Shown piece by piece: positions 15,720 to 25,575 of a stretch of 37,541 nt of DNA. Both the position numbers and the translations under genes were made by a program. How positions within the stretch are numbered: position 1 is the stretch's first letter; each line of letters begins with the position of its first letter. Below the pieces are notes generated by a model that was given only the letters and a program-made list of their open reading frames with translations, was not told where the DNA came from and ran no database searches. Source of the stretch: a virus; IMG/VR virus record IMGVR_UViG_3300047552_001151, positions 1 through 37,541 of that record; one strand, given 5' to 3'.

Positions 15720-18700
15720 ATGACAGATAAAGAAAATATTATTGGTGCAGGTGGTGGAAAAGGCGGTGGTGGTGATACACGTCAAGCAGTTATCGCTAAT
15801 GACACATTAAGCTCTAACTCCGTAGTTAAAGTTCTATTCGCTATTGGTGAGGGCGAAATGGGTGGGTTGGTAACTAATGACGCACGTAGCATTAGGTTTA
15901 ACAATACACCATTAATGAACAATGGTGGCAGTTACAACTATAACAACGTCACATGGGCAACTAATCCTGGTACTCCAGCACAAAGCTATATTCCTGGCTT
16001 CTCTACAACAGAGACATATTTCCCTGTTGCTAGTGGTACGCAATTAACTAATGCAACACCATACACAATGACAACATCAGGTCCGAATATTGATGCTGTT
16101 CGTGTTGATGTAACTATTCCTGCTTTGTCCAATACGAACACAAGCAATGGCGACGTTACAGGTACTGCTGTTGAATTCTCTTTATATAAAAAGACAATCG
16201 CTGCTGCCACATGGGTATTGGACCAGCACGTAACTATTAACGACAAATCTTCCTCTCCTGTGACATTGAGCTATTTGGTTCAAAATCCATCTGGTCAAAG
16301 AAATCCGTCTGATGCTATTGTTGAAACTTCCTCTGGTAATCCAGATAGTCACTTTAGCGACGTAACTTTATTAATGCACTTTGAGGGTACAGACTTAAAT
16401 TCTGATGGTATCCATCCGTCAGGTTCGACCTATGCTGGTAATCAATACTATGTAGATAGTTCAAACTATCATCGCTCTTGCACATCATATTCTGGTGGCA
16501 ATAAGATGTCTACAGCGCAAGCTAAGTTTGGTAGTTCGTCTGGTTTGATGACCGCTAATACTGCACACGCACCTGGCTCTGTATTAGTGAACAATGCAGA
16601 TGGTGGATTTGAATTTGATGGTGACTTTACCGTTGAAGCGTGGACATACTTAACAGCGAAATATGGCTACCCAACTATTCTGAAAGTAAGTACCCCAACT
16701 GGTTATTGGTCTTTACGTGTAAATGGCTCTGAATACGAGTTTGATGCTAATGGTGGAAATATCATTACCACTGGTGCAAAAGTAAACGCTAATCTAAATA
16801 AGTGGACTCACGTTGCTGTATCTCGTATTGGTGCAATGATGCGAATTTACATCGACGGTGTTATTTGCGGCATAGTATCTCATACAGGTACTATTGGTGG
16901 TACAGGCGGAACATGCAAAGTTTCTAGCGATACATGGGGTGAAGGATGGCAGGGTTACTTAGATGAAATTCGCGTCACTAAAGGCACAGGTCGCTACTAT
17001 GATGGCTTTGGTCCTGCTGGTGCGGCATTTCCTGACAATGACACATCTACATGGGCTACATGGAATAATTGGGTAACTAGCTCTACTGCTTATGGTGGTA
17101 CTGGTGGTTCTACATGGCAAGTTCAAGTTCGTAGAGATACACCAGATAACGGCTCTACATACTTGCTCAACAGCACTTATATTTCTGGTTATACGGAAGT
17201 ACAAGACGTAGCTATGTCATACCCTAATACTTGTGTACTAGGTATTCAGGCAAGTGCTAAGGATATTGGTAACTCCATTCCTACAGTATCTGGTGACTGG
17301 TATGGTCGCTTAGTTAAGATTCCATCTAACTACAACCCAACAACTAGAGCCTATACAGGTACTTGGAATGGAAGCTTTGCAACAATTAAGCAGTGGACTA
17401 ACAATCCAGCATGGATTTTGTATGACATGCTTACAGAGGCTCGCGCTGGGTTAGGTGTAGACGAAACATCTATTGATAAATGGAGTTTCTATGATGCAGC
17501 TCAATACAACGATGAACTAGTTTCTGATGGTAACTTGGGCACAGAGCCACGCTATACGTTTAACGGCTTTATTGCACAGCGACTAGGTAGCTGGGATGCA
17601 TTGAATCAAATCGCTGCAACTATGCACGGTAGATTAATCACTACAGGTCAAATCATTAAGTTGGTGCAGGATCGTCCTGCTAGTCCTGTTGCCTTAATCA
17701 CTAACTCTAATGTCATTAGTGATGGCGATACAGATTTCACGTATGCAACACCAAGCAAGACAACTCGCTTTACTGCATGTAAGGTTACTCTTAATGATCC
17801 TGATTACTCGTATCAAGTAAAGGACGTAATCTATAACGACACGTCAACAGGTGAACCTTATTTGCAAAATGATGTAAATGGTTTTGGTATTACAAGCGAA
17901 GGTCAGGCACGTAGATTAGCAAAGTGGTATGTATACACATCGCTATATGACAGCCTAACATGCACGTTTAAGGTTGGACCTGAGTTTGCGACATTAGAGC
18001 CATTCGACGTTATTAAGGTAATGGATACAAACGTTGCTGGTGCTATGTTAGAGGCACGAGTGGTTAGCACGTCTGGTTCGACTGTTACGTTAGATCGTGA
18101 CGTAACTATTGGCTCTGGTTCTTGGTCTATTGATGCTGTTGGTGCTGATGGCGTTAGCATTGAAACTAGAACTATTACTTCTACAAATACAACTACTAAG
18201 ACATTAACTCTTAGTGCTGCAATTACCAGCTTGATCAACAGTGCTGTAATCATTACAGGCTCTATTGTCCCACAGACATATCGTATTCTTTCCATTAAGG
18301 AAAACAAGGCTAATGAATTTGAAGTTAGTTGCATCCAGTACAGCGCATCTAAATTCAATACTATTGAAAACGGAACAGGAACAGCAGTAGCTACTTCAAA
18401 CTTCTTTGCAACACCTGATTTGCGTTCTGTTAATCCAGTAAGTAACTTCGTATTCCATCAAGTGTCTGTATTGCAATCTGATGGATCAGTTCAACGCTTC
18501 TTAGACTGCGATTGGAGTCCAACAGCTAGTGACTATGTTGTTAGTTATATTGTGTCGTGGAGCAAAGACAGTGGACCAATGCACGATGAAGGTTCTACAT
18601 ATCAACCACGTATACGTATTCCAATTACCGTTGACGGTACATATAAAGTAAACGTTATCGCTATTAACGCATGGGGTAAGCGTTCTATCGTTGCTTCTGG

Positions 18701-21700
18701 TACGTTCAATGCATTAATCTCTGCGCCAGTTACCGTATCTACTTTACCTGCGGTTACTGATTTGATGACAGCGGAAGGTAGCACTACTGCTTGGTATGGT
18801 TCAGACTTAAAGGTTAAATGGGTAGCTGGTGCTAATACTACAAACTCTGTATTGAAGGACTATATTGTTCAATATGCAGATACAAGTAACTCTGTTGTCT
18901 TTAAGACTACATACACAGTAGACACCAATCACGTATTGTCTATGTCTGACAATGCTGCAAGTAACGGCGGTGTACCTAAGCGTAATGTTATCGTTACAAT
19001 TAAGGAGCGAGATAACAATAACATGTTGTCCAGCCCAACAAGCATTACAGTCAACAATGCTGCTCCTGCTGTGCCAACTAATATTGCAACAACAGGTATG
19101 GCGTATGTCAACGTTATATCTTGGACACCACCAGAGGCATCGAGCAGCGTACTAGGTTACATGGTATGGGGTTCTAAGACTAATGGCTTTACTCCAAGTA
19201 GTGCTAACTTATTGTCCTTAGGGTCACTCAACCAATTTACTCATAGTGCATTAACTTCTGGTGATACTTGGTATTACAAGGTTGCTGCTTATGACTCTTG
19301 GGGTCACGCAAATGATGGTACTGGATTGAATATATCTTCTCAATACTCTCGTACTGTTGAGGCGGTAATTGGTATTCCGCAAGGAAGTGCAGTGCCAGGT
19401 ACAGGCACAGAAGGAGATTTGTTCTTCAATACGACTGATGGTAAGTTATATCGCTACCATAGCGGTGCATGGACTGCTGCTGTAGCGGCTAATGACCTGA
19501 CTGGCACATTAACAGATAGTCAATTGGCAGGAATTGCGGCAGCAAAGATTACAGGTAATATCGTTTCAAGTCAAATTGCAGATGCAGCGGTTACTTCTGC
19601 TAAGTTTGCATCAAATATTGAGCCCGTTACTACTGTTACTTCTGTACCATCCACTAAGTCGACAAGTACAGTATTCAATACAACTGATGGCAAGTTATAT
19701 CGCTGGAATGGAACATCATATGTAGCCACTGTCCCAACTACTGACTTATCTGGAACAATTACATCTGCTCAGATAGCGGATGCGGCGCTTACCACTGCTA
19801 AGTTTGCAAGTGGCATAGAGCCTGTTACCACAGTAACATCAGTACCAGTCACTAAGTCAACTAACTCTATATTCAATACCACTGATGGCAAGTTGTATCG
19901 TTGGAACGGAACATCTTATATTGCTACTGTTTCAGCAAGTGATTTATCTGGAGCTATTTCTACTACACAAATTACAGATAGTTCGATTACTACTGCTAAG
20001 ATTGCTGCTAATGCGGTTACCGCATCGCAGATAGCGGCAGACACAATCACAGCAGCGCAGATTGCTGCTGGTGCTATCTCTACAACTGAGTTGGCCGCAA
20101 ATGCTGTTACGGCTGCAAAGATTGCGGCTGGTACTATCACAGCGACTGAAATTGCGGCATCTACCATTACAGGTTCAAAGATTGCAGCAAATACTATCAC
20201 TGCATCTAACATTGCCGCTGACACAATTACAGCAGGTCAAATTGCAGCTGGTGCTATTAGCGCAACTGAATTGGCTACTGGTGCAATTACAACAGACAAA
20301 CTATTTGTCACTGGTAAAGGCAAGGCAATTAACGATGATCCTTCCTGTAAAGATGCAACTGCATGGACAGTAGGAGCAGGTGCATTCGTATCACAAGCAG
20401 ACACAACAGCACCAGTTGGCTCTTACAGCTTACGAGCAACTAACGGAACAATAATTAGCTCACGTACATTCCCTGTTGAAGCAGGTAAGACATATAAGGT
20501 GTCTATGTGGGCTAAACAAGTATCTGGTGCAGGTACTATGTACATACGTCTGTATTCCTACAATGCAGCAAATACCTTAACGTCGTATTTGGTTACTGGT
20601 TTGTCTCCTGTAACGTCAAACTTAGAAGGATTAACTGTCCCCGCTACTTGGACAAAGTATGTTGGTTACATTACTCCTGCTGCTGGTTGCGTATATGGTC
20701 AAATCTACTTACACCTAAACTGGAATACGACAGGTGTTACAGACTTAGCAGATATTAGAGCAGAAGAATACATCGGTGCTGACCTAATTGTAGATGGTGC
20801 AATTACAGCCGCTAAGATCGCTGCTAATACGATTACTGCATCTCAAATCGCCGCAGATGCAATTACAGCGAGTGAATTGGCTGCTGGTGCTGTTACAACA
20901 ACTGAATTGGCTGCTGGCGCTGTTACCACTGCGAAAATAGCGGCTGGTGCCGTTACTGCAAATGAGATAGCAGCGGGAACAATTACTGCGGCAAAGATTG
21001 CGAGTGGAACAATTACTGCTACTCAAATCGCAGCCAATACAATTACAGCTTCACAATTGAGTGTAAGTCAATTGAGTGCCATTAGTGCAGACTTAGGCAG
21101 TATTACGGGTGGATCTATGGCAATTGGGGCTTCACCTGTAATCAGTGGCACTACTATGACAGGAAGCGGCTTTAAGCTTAATACTGATGGAACATTTGCC
21201 TTAGGTGACTCAACTAGAAATATCGTTAGCAATGGTTCGCAAATTGCAGTTAATGGATTTGCTACCACTTACCAACAGCAAGGAAACTATTCATTAGGCG
21301 CCAGCGGCGGTTTAACTTCTGCAACAAAAACAGTTATTAATTCCTTTACTACAGCAAAAGGTAAAGTATTGTTTAATCTTACTTGCCATAATTCAGTTAG
21401 CTTTTCTGGCACAGTGGCAAGATTATATTTGGTAACTTTAACAGTCTGGGTTAGATATGGCACAACCCCTGTAGTTGCTGTGCCTGCAACTTGGTCAGGT
21501 ACTCTTACGCCTGCTCAGTCATCATATCAGTATTTTTATATTCCGTTGCCTGTGTCTATTTTCAGAGACTCTCTGGCTAATTATGTTGGCCTTCCACTTA
21601 GGGTTGAAGTTGATATATCTGGGCAAGTTCTAAATCTTGCAACAGGACAACGAGTTAGCGAACTAGTTAGTTCAGACTTTTACTATAACGCATCTTTATT

Positions 21701-21716
21701 GGATATTGTTTTATGA
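15720..21716 (+). CDS. Central tail-tip / host-specificity protein (lambda gpJ-like)
   Basis: A 1998-residue protein, longer than lambda gpJ (1132). The N-terminus (GAGGGKGGGG, then NDTLSSNSVVKVLFAIGEGE) is typical. Residues about 216-430 hold a LamG/concanavalin-type jellyroll inserted in the N-terminal part (LLMHFEGTDLNSDG, FTVEAWTYL, KWTHVAVSR, LDEIRVTKG). Residues about 560-680 are the tip-attachment J core (ILYDMLTEARAGLGV, WDALNQIAATMHGRL). FN3-like domains occupy about 900-1220. Three TDGKLYR modules, two arrays of IAA-xx-TITA repeats and a carbohydrate-binding-like beta domain between the arrays (about 1535-1690) follow. It forms the hub and receptor-contacting tip. Confidence 0.9.
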   Translation: MTDKENIIGAGGGKGGGGDTRQAVIANDTLSSNSVVKVLFAIGEGEMGGLVTNDARSIRFNNTPLMNNGGSYNYNNVTWATNPGTPAQSYIPGFSTTETYFPVASGTQLTNATPYTMTTSGPNIDAVRVDVTIPALSNTNTSNGDVTGTAVEFSLYKKTIAAATWVLDQHVTINDKSSSPVTLSYLVQNPSGQRNPSDAIVETSSGNPDSHFSDVTLLMHFEGTDLNSDGIHPSGSTYAGNQYYVDSSNYHRSCTSYSGGNKMSTAQAKFGSSSGLMTANTAHAPGSVLVNNADGGFEFDGDFTVEAWTYLTAKYGYPTILKVSTPTGYWSLRVNGSEYEFDANGGNIITTGAKVNANLNKWTHVAVSRIGAMMRIYIDGVICGIVSHTGTIGGTGGTCKVSSDTWGEGWQGYLDEIRVTKGTGRYYDGFGPAGAAFPDNDTSTWATWNNWVTSSTAYGGTGGSTWQVQVRRDTPDNGSTYLLNSTYISGYTEVQDVAMSYPNTCVLGIQASAKDIGNSIPTVSGDWYGRLVKIPSNYNPTTRAYTGTWNGSFATIKQWTNNPAWILYDMLTEARAGLGVDETSIDKWSFYDAAQYNDELVSDGNLGTEPRYTFNGFIAQRLGSWDALNQIAATMHGRLITTGQIIKLVQDRPASPVALITNSNVISDGDTDFTYATPSKTTRFTACKVTLNDPDYSYQVKDVIYNDTSTGEPYLQNDVNGFGITSEGQARRLAKWYVYTSLYDSLTCTFKVGPEFATLEPFDVIKVMDTNVAGAMLEARVVSTSGSTVTLDRDVTIGSGSWSIDAVGADGVSIETRTITSTNTTTKTLTLSAAITSLINSAVIITGSIVPQTYRILSIKENKANEFEVSCIQYSASKFNTIENGTGTAVATSNFFATPDLRSVNPVSNFVFHQVSVLQSDGSVQRFLDCDWSPTASDYVVSYIVSWSKDSGPMHDEGSTYQPRIRIPITVDGTYKVNVIAINAWGKRSIVASGTFNALISAPVTVSTLPAVTDLMTAEGSTTAWYGSDLKVKWVAGANTTNSVLKDYIVQYADTSNSVVFKTTYTVDTNHVLSMSDNAASNGGVPKRNVIVTIKERDNNNMLSSPTSITVNNAAPAVPTNIATTGMAYVNVISWTPPEASSSVLGYMVWGSKTNGFTPSSANLLSLGSLNQFTHSALTSGDTWYYKVAAYDSWGHANDGTGLNISSQYSRTVEAVIGIPQGSAVPGTGTEGDLFFNTTDGKLYRYHSGAWTAAVAANDLTGTLTDSQLAGIAAAKITGNIVSSQIADAAVTSAKFASNIEPVTTVTSVPSTKSTSTVFNTTDGKLYRWNGTSYVATVPTTDLSGTITSAQIADAALTTAKFASGIEPVTTVTSVPVTKSTNSIFNTTDGKLYRWNGTSYIATVSASDLSGAISTTQITDSSITTAKIAANAVTASQIAADTITAAQIAAGAISTTELAANAVTAAKIAAGTITATEIAASTITGSKIAANTITASNIAADTITAGQIAAGAISATELATGAITTDKLFVTGKGKAINDDPSCKDATAWTVGAGAFVSQADTTAPVGSYSLRATNGTIISSRTFPVEAGKTYKVSMWAKQVSGAGTMYIRLYSYNAANTLTSYLVTGLSPVTSNLEGLTVPATWTKYVGYITPAAGCVYGQIYLHLNWNTTGVTDLADIRAEEYIGADLIVDGAITAAKIAANTITASQIAADAITASELAAGAVTTTELAAGAVTTAKIAAGAVTANEIAAGTITAAKIASGTITATQIAANTITASQLSVSQLSAISADLGSITGGSMAIGASPVISGTTMTGSGFKLNTDGTFALGDSTRNIVSNGSQIAVNGFATTYQQQGNYSLGASGGLTSATKTVINSFTTAKGKVLFNLTCHNSVSFSGTVARLYLVTLTVWVRYGTTPVVAVPATWSGTLTPAQSSYQYFYIPLPVSIFRDSLANYVGLPLRVEVDISGQVLNLATGQRVSELVSSDFYYNASLLDIVL
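19430..19950 (+). repeat. Three TDGKLYR modules in J-like gene
   Basis: Copies begin near 19433, 19683 and 19881, each encoding TTDGKLYR(Y/W) followed by an alanine/threonine linker. The last two are 198 bases apart and closely similar in DNA. Confidence 0.8.
19985..20300 (+). repeat. First IAA/TITA helical repeat array in J-like gene
   Basis: About ten imperfect copies of a 10-11 residue unit of the type TITAxxIAAxA. DNA copies have diverged in third positions, so this is old or selected, not a recent expansion. Confidence 0.8.
20796..21065 (+). repeat. Second IAA/TITA repeat array in J-like gene
   Basis: About nine further copies of the TITAxxIAAxA unit after the beta domain. The two arrays frame a separate domain-sized segment at about 20300-20795. 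Confidence 0.8.
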
Positions 21717-22267
21717 CATTTTACGCTTACTATGATACAGACGGACGAATAACAGGAGTTAACAATGCTACTGATGCTCTAGGGGAGAGCCGAGTTGTTT
21801 GTGATCCAGATATAGACATTAATCTCTCCTACGTATATGGAGGGTCGGTGGTTTCTATGCCAGCTAAACCAAGTGTATATCACTACTTTGACTATACAAC
21901 TAAGGCATGGACAACGGCTAAAAATAATACAGAGCTACGACTACTAGAGCTAGAAGCTATTCGAGATACTAAGAACTCACTAGATATTACATGGGGCGGA
22001 CATTCATATCCGTGCACGGATGAGTGGCGAGGCAAGTTTGCCGCTGCCGCTGTGTCTTATAACTACTTAGGCGTATCCCCTCCTAAGTTGCCAAAAGATG
22101 GTGTAGATACATACATTGCAGGTGCAAACTTAGCATCTATATGTGGAGCGCAAGAGACTTACTTTGAAGCAGTTAAGACAAATTATGATTCTCTTGTCGT
22201 AGCGATTAATAATGCAGCAGACGATACGGCGTTAGCAGCGATTGATTTAACCGCTGGTTGGCCTTAA
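21713..22267 (+). CDS. Tail fibre-associated protein (DUF4376-like)
   Basis: A 184-residue protein overlapping the J-like stop by 4 bases. The central section RLLELEAIRDTKNSLDITWGGHSYPCTDEWRGKF followed by an alanine-rich helical C-terminus matches DUF4376 proteins, commonly encoded after host-specificity or fibre genes. They are thought to be fibre assembly or tip accessory factors. The TAA stop at 22265-22267 overlaps the stop of the convergent fibre gene. Confidence 0.72.
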   Translation: MTFYAYYDTDGRITGVNNATDALGESRVVCDPDIDINLSYVYGGSVVSMPAKPSVYHYFDYTTKAWTTAKNNTELRLLELEAIRDTKNSLDITWGGHSYPCTDEWRGKFAAAAVSYNYLGVSPPKLPKDGVDTYIAGANLASICGAQETYFEAVKTNYDSLVVAINNAADDTALAAIDLTAGWP

Positions 22268-25176
22268 TTAATTCTAATAGTTGTATGCTCTATGCCTTGA
22301 AGTTGTATAGTAGTTTCAACTCTGCTATCAACTTTCTTTCTAGTAAACGACTTGGCAATAGTTAGGAATAGTGCACTTAGCTTTGGTAGTATGTCGTTTA
22401 AGACGCTAGTTAGCGATGCAAACGATGTGACTACAGCGGTAAGTGCAATTTGCAATTGGCGACCTAAGCTACTAAATGCTGTTGATGTTACATTGGCAGC
22501 TTTTTCACCAAATACAAATTTAGCGATGCCACTAACGGTATTGCCAATTGCATTTAATGTGTAATATCCAATCTTTGTCATAGTTGAGGAATTGGCTACT
22601 TCTACACTTTTGTTTAGTAATGCTGCCTTGCTTGTATTGCTAACGGTTGGCGCAATTAGCGACTTAGATAGCGATGTAATCTTGTTAATAGTAACGTTAA
22701 CAGGTGATGCAACGTAATCCAAAACCTTTTGCGTAGATTTAACTAATGAGCTATTGCTTAATGATTCTGCACTGGCAGTTATATATCGCAATATCGCTAA
22801 TGTAATTGTGCTACTGAATGCAGTGGATGTGGATAGAGCAGAACTAATCTTATTAACTGCATTTGCCACACTTGCATTTGTCGCTAATGCAACAACAGCC
22901 ATAGCCTTTTGCGTAGATTTAACTAAGGAGCTATTGCTTAATGATTCTGCACTAGCTGTTATATATCGCAGTACCGCTGTTGTGACGACGCCAATTAATG
23001 CAGTTGGAATTGATAGTGAAGAAACAATCTTATTGACTAGGCTTACTTTCGATGCAGTCGTAGTGGGGTTAGCAGACTTACTGTACCCTATATATGACTG
23101 CTTTGAAGGTAATGATGTAACTGTGGCTAATTTGGATAAATTTCTTAAAGCTGGTAAAAGAGATGTAGCTAAAGTGGTAGCACTAGCTGACATTGTTTGA
23201 TAGTAAGTTCCTCCAAGTATAGGGGTAAGAGCAATGGGATTTTGATACCCATACATATTTTGGGCTTCGGCTGTAATTGCGTTGGTTGTGCGCTGAGTCC
23301 ATGTAATACCGTCAGGCGAAGTCGCTGCAACAGTTGTGCTGGATGAGTATGGAGATGCGCAGAATAAGTTGAGTGCATCATTATATGAAACCATAACCCA
23401 AGTGTTTAACCCACCTGGCAAAGTTGCCGTATTCCACGTAACACCATTGTCAGTTGAATAATGACAAGTTGATGATTGGTATATAATAACCATCGTACCA
23501 CCTGTGCCATTGACTACCTTAGACGCAATATTCCAAGGTGATCCTAATGTTGTTGGTCGTGTTCTTGCAGTCCAATTTATACCGTCTGGTGATGTAGAGG
23601 TAAAGTTTCCACTAATTGCACAGAATACCGAACCATTCCAAGTAATATATCCACCACAAGCATTTGGTAATGTGCCGCCAGTCCAATTTATACCGTCAGA
23701 GGAATAAGCAAATTTTGATCCTGCAACAGTAACAAAAACACCAGGTGTGGTAGGTCCACCAAAAGCAACACCACCAGCAGTACCAGAGCCGCCAGAGGCA
23801 TTAGGTAGTGATCCAGTTGTCCAAGTGCTTCCGTCAGTTGACCTTGCATAAGAAGAACCAGCAGTGAAAACCACTGCGCTATTACTATTAGCGCCAGCAC
23901 TTGATGCGTTGTTCAATCCAAAGCCAGTCATCGCTTGCCATGTTGCGCCGCCATCTATAGATCGTGCCCAGTTTCCTATTCCAGCAACTTGTGGTACGGC
24001 TATGATGTAACCGCCTAGTTTTCCTCTTGCTGCTACCCAGTTAGTCCCACTAACGGGCATAGTGGTGGAGTTCCAGTTAATACCGTCTGTAGAGTACTTT
24101 GCACCCGCAGCGCCTCCACCATATTGGTCAGGGAATATGATGAATGGCTTAGGAGAATCTAATACACTAAATGTAGCACTTGCTGTTGAGGTGGGCGCAG
24201 CACTTGCTGTTAATGGATATGTAGAGCCAACGGTGTGACTTTTTGTACCTGTGGTTGTAGATGTAGCAGCCGCAGTTAAGGTATATGTTACCCCTGCGAT
24301 TGGATCTGACATCATGCCATAGTTCTGGTTGAAATCAGAAATACCTGTTCGTGCAGTCCATGTTATACCGTCAGGTGATGTTGCTGTATTTGCAGAGTTA
24401 TACGAAAAGGTAGCAAATAATTGTAAATTTGGGTCCCATGTAACGTCGCGCCACAGCATACTTGCAGGCAATGTGGCATTGGTCCATGTAGAACCATTGT
24501 TTGTTGAATACTTGCATGTATTGGAAGATAGTCCATACATCACAACTATTGTTCCAGTTGATGGATTAGATGCTACACCCCAAGTATATTGACCTGATGT
24601 TGTATCACCAGTCCATGTAATACCATCGCTTGATTTCGCCACACCAGCGGTAGTTGTTGCGACAAATACTGAGCCATTCCATGTAATGTGACTGCCATAT
24701 GGAGAAGTGGCTGCTGGCATTGCGCCACCAGCAGTCCAAGTAGCACCATTATTGTCAGAATAGGAAGTTGTTGTATTGGTTGACGAAATAGAGACTAAGC
24801 GAGTCCCATTACTACCAATTGTGCCACCAGATGCATTTGGTAATGTTACCGTAGTCCAAGATGTGCCGTTAGATGAATAAGCTACAGATGAGCCTGAACT
24901 ATAGTAAAGCGCACCGTTATGGTTTACACCAATATTGCTTACTGCTATTGGCAGAGTGTAGCTAGAGAATGTAATACCATCTGTAGATGATCCACCAACT
25001 GTGTTACCGCGACGACCAGCGAAATACTTACCAGCAATCTTGCCTATGCCTTGCCAATTGTAAGCACCATTTGTGACCTCAGGTATTGTTCCGTAACTCC
25101 AGGTTATACCGTCCGCAGAATACCTGGTCTTATTTGTCGATACCCCGTACTGGCCAGGAAAGACAATGAACGCCAT
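22264..25176 (-). CDS. Giant receptor-binding/fibre protein with two predicted beta-propellers
   Basis: A 970-residue protein. Two homologous N-terminal halves start FIVFPGQYG (residue 3) and FIIFPDQYG (near 344). Each half carries seven Asp-box-like S-x-(D/N)-G-x-(T/N/S)-W motifs, the number expected for one seven-bladed propeller each. Residues about 690-970 are alanine/serine-rich helical repeats containing duplicated AESLSNSSLVKSTQK, and a short basic end. Asp-box propellers occur in sialidases and glycan-binding proteins, but no catalytic set is recognised. The gene starts through TAATG overlap with the 101-residue gene and lies opposite to the rest of the tail genes. Probably a receptor-binding fibre; enzymatic activity is unproven. 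Confidence 0.75.
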   Translation of the reverse strand: MAFIVFPGQYGVSTNKTRYSADGITWSYGTIPEVTNGAYNWQGIGKIAGKYFAGRRGNTVGGSSTDGITFSSYTLPIAVSNIGVNHNGALYYSSGSSVAYSSNGTSWTTVTLPNASGGTIGSNGTRLVSISSTNTTTSYSDNNGATWTAGGAMPAATSPYGSHITWNGSVFVATTTAGVAKSSDGITWTGDTTSGQYTWGVASNPSTGTIVVMYGLSSNTCKYSTNNGSTWTNATLPASMLWRDVTWDPNLQLFATFSYNSANTATSPDGITWTARTGISDFNQNYGMMSDPIAGVTYTLTAAATSTTTGTKSHTVGSTYPLTASAAPTSTASATFSVLDSPKPFIIFPDQYGGGAAGAKYSTDGINWNSTTMPVSGTNWVAARGKLGGYIIAVPQVAGIGNWARSIDGGATWQAMTGFGLNNASSAGANSNSAVVFTAGSSYARSTDGSTWTTGSLPNASGGSGTAGGVAFGGPTTPGVFVTVAGSKFAYSSDGINWTGGTLPNACGGYITWNGSVFCAISGNFTSTSPDGINWTARTRPTTLGSPWNIASKVVNGTGGTMVIIYQSSTCHYSTDNGVTWNTATLPGGLNTWVMVSYNDALNLFCASPYSSSTTVAATSPDGITWTQRTTNAITAEAQNMYGYQNPIALTPILGGTYYQTMSASATTLATSLLPALRNLSKLATVTSLPSKQSYIGYSKSANPTTTASKVSLVNKIVSSLSIPTALIGVVTTAVLRYITASAESLSNSSLVKSTQKAMAVVALATNASVANAVNKISSALSTSTAFSSTITLAILRYITASAESLSNSSLVKSTQKVLDYVASPVNVTINKITSLSKSLIAPTVSNTSKAALLNKSVEVANSSTMTKIGYYTLNAIGNTVSGIAKFVFGEKAANVTSTAFSSLGRQLQIALTAVVTSFASLTSVLNDILPKLSALFLTIAKSFTRKKVDSRVETTIQLQGIEHTTIRIN
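22725..22970 (-). repeat. 180-base-spaced direct repeat within fibre gene
   Basis: Positions 22725-22790 and 22905-22970 are nearly identical over about 66 bases and encode the duplicated ITASAESLSNSSLVKSTQK segment. The close DNA match marks a recent duplication, unlike the older propeller duplication. Confidence 0.85.
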
Positions 25177-25481
25177 TAGATAGCACTCCCACCAACATAT
25201 ACATTGGAAATTGTTTGGTTGTTGTAAGTTAGATCAGTTGCGTAATTGAATCCATAAAATGAACCACCTGGGGTATGGTAGATTGAATAGGCTACTGGAT
25301 TAATATTGGCCGCTATCTCTTGCTCAAGCACTAAGAACTCATCATTGCTAATGACGCTTTCTCCATTGATGATTTTTTCTAAAACTGAATTGGCAGTACC
25401 AGCTACAACTACCTGTTGCCCTAAGTAGTTGATACAAGTAATAGTATCTTGTCCGGTTGTATCTTTAATGGTTAATGTCAT
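25176..25481 (-). CDS. Unknown small protein of the fibre cassette
   Basis: A 101-residue protein. It begins MTLTIKDTTGQDTIT, is mixed alpha/beta and has no signal, membrane segment or familiar motif. A single cysteine lies near residue 17. Its TAA overlaps the ATG of the giant fibre gene (TAATG), so the two are translationally coupled, making a fibre chaperone or connector plausible. A terminator separates it from the 129-residue gene upstream, implying its own promoter. Confidence 0.65.
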   Translation of the reverse strand: MTLTIKDTTGQDTITCINYLGQQVVVAGTANSVLEKIINGESVISNDEFLVLEQEIAANINPVAYSIYHTPGGSFYGFNYATDLTYNNQTISNVYVGGSAI

Positions 25482-25510
25482 GGCTAAATCCTTTACTTGT
25501 ATAAACTTTA

Positions 25511-25550
25511 AAAAATTAGGCGAAGCAAAGTGTTACCTTCAGTTCGCCTA
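25511..25550 (-). terminator. Rho-independent terminator (minus strand)
   Basis: TAGGCGAA at 25517-25524 and TTCGCCTA at 25543-25550 form an 8-pair stem. On the minus strand it is followed by a T-run. It ends the transcript from 26558 to 25576. Confidence 0.75.
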
Positions 25551-25575
25551 TATAGGTATTTCTACCTCTGCAATA

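Noticed and set aside
19985-21065. CRISPR-like or tandem DNA array
   Set aside because: The repeats are protein-level TITA/IAA units in frame in the J-like gene, with no constant spacers.
22352-23200. Plus-strand frames inside the fibre gene
   Set aside because: Shadows of the repetitive minus-strand gene. Their apparent repeats mirror its duplicated segments.
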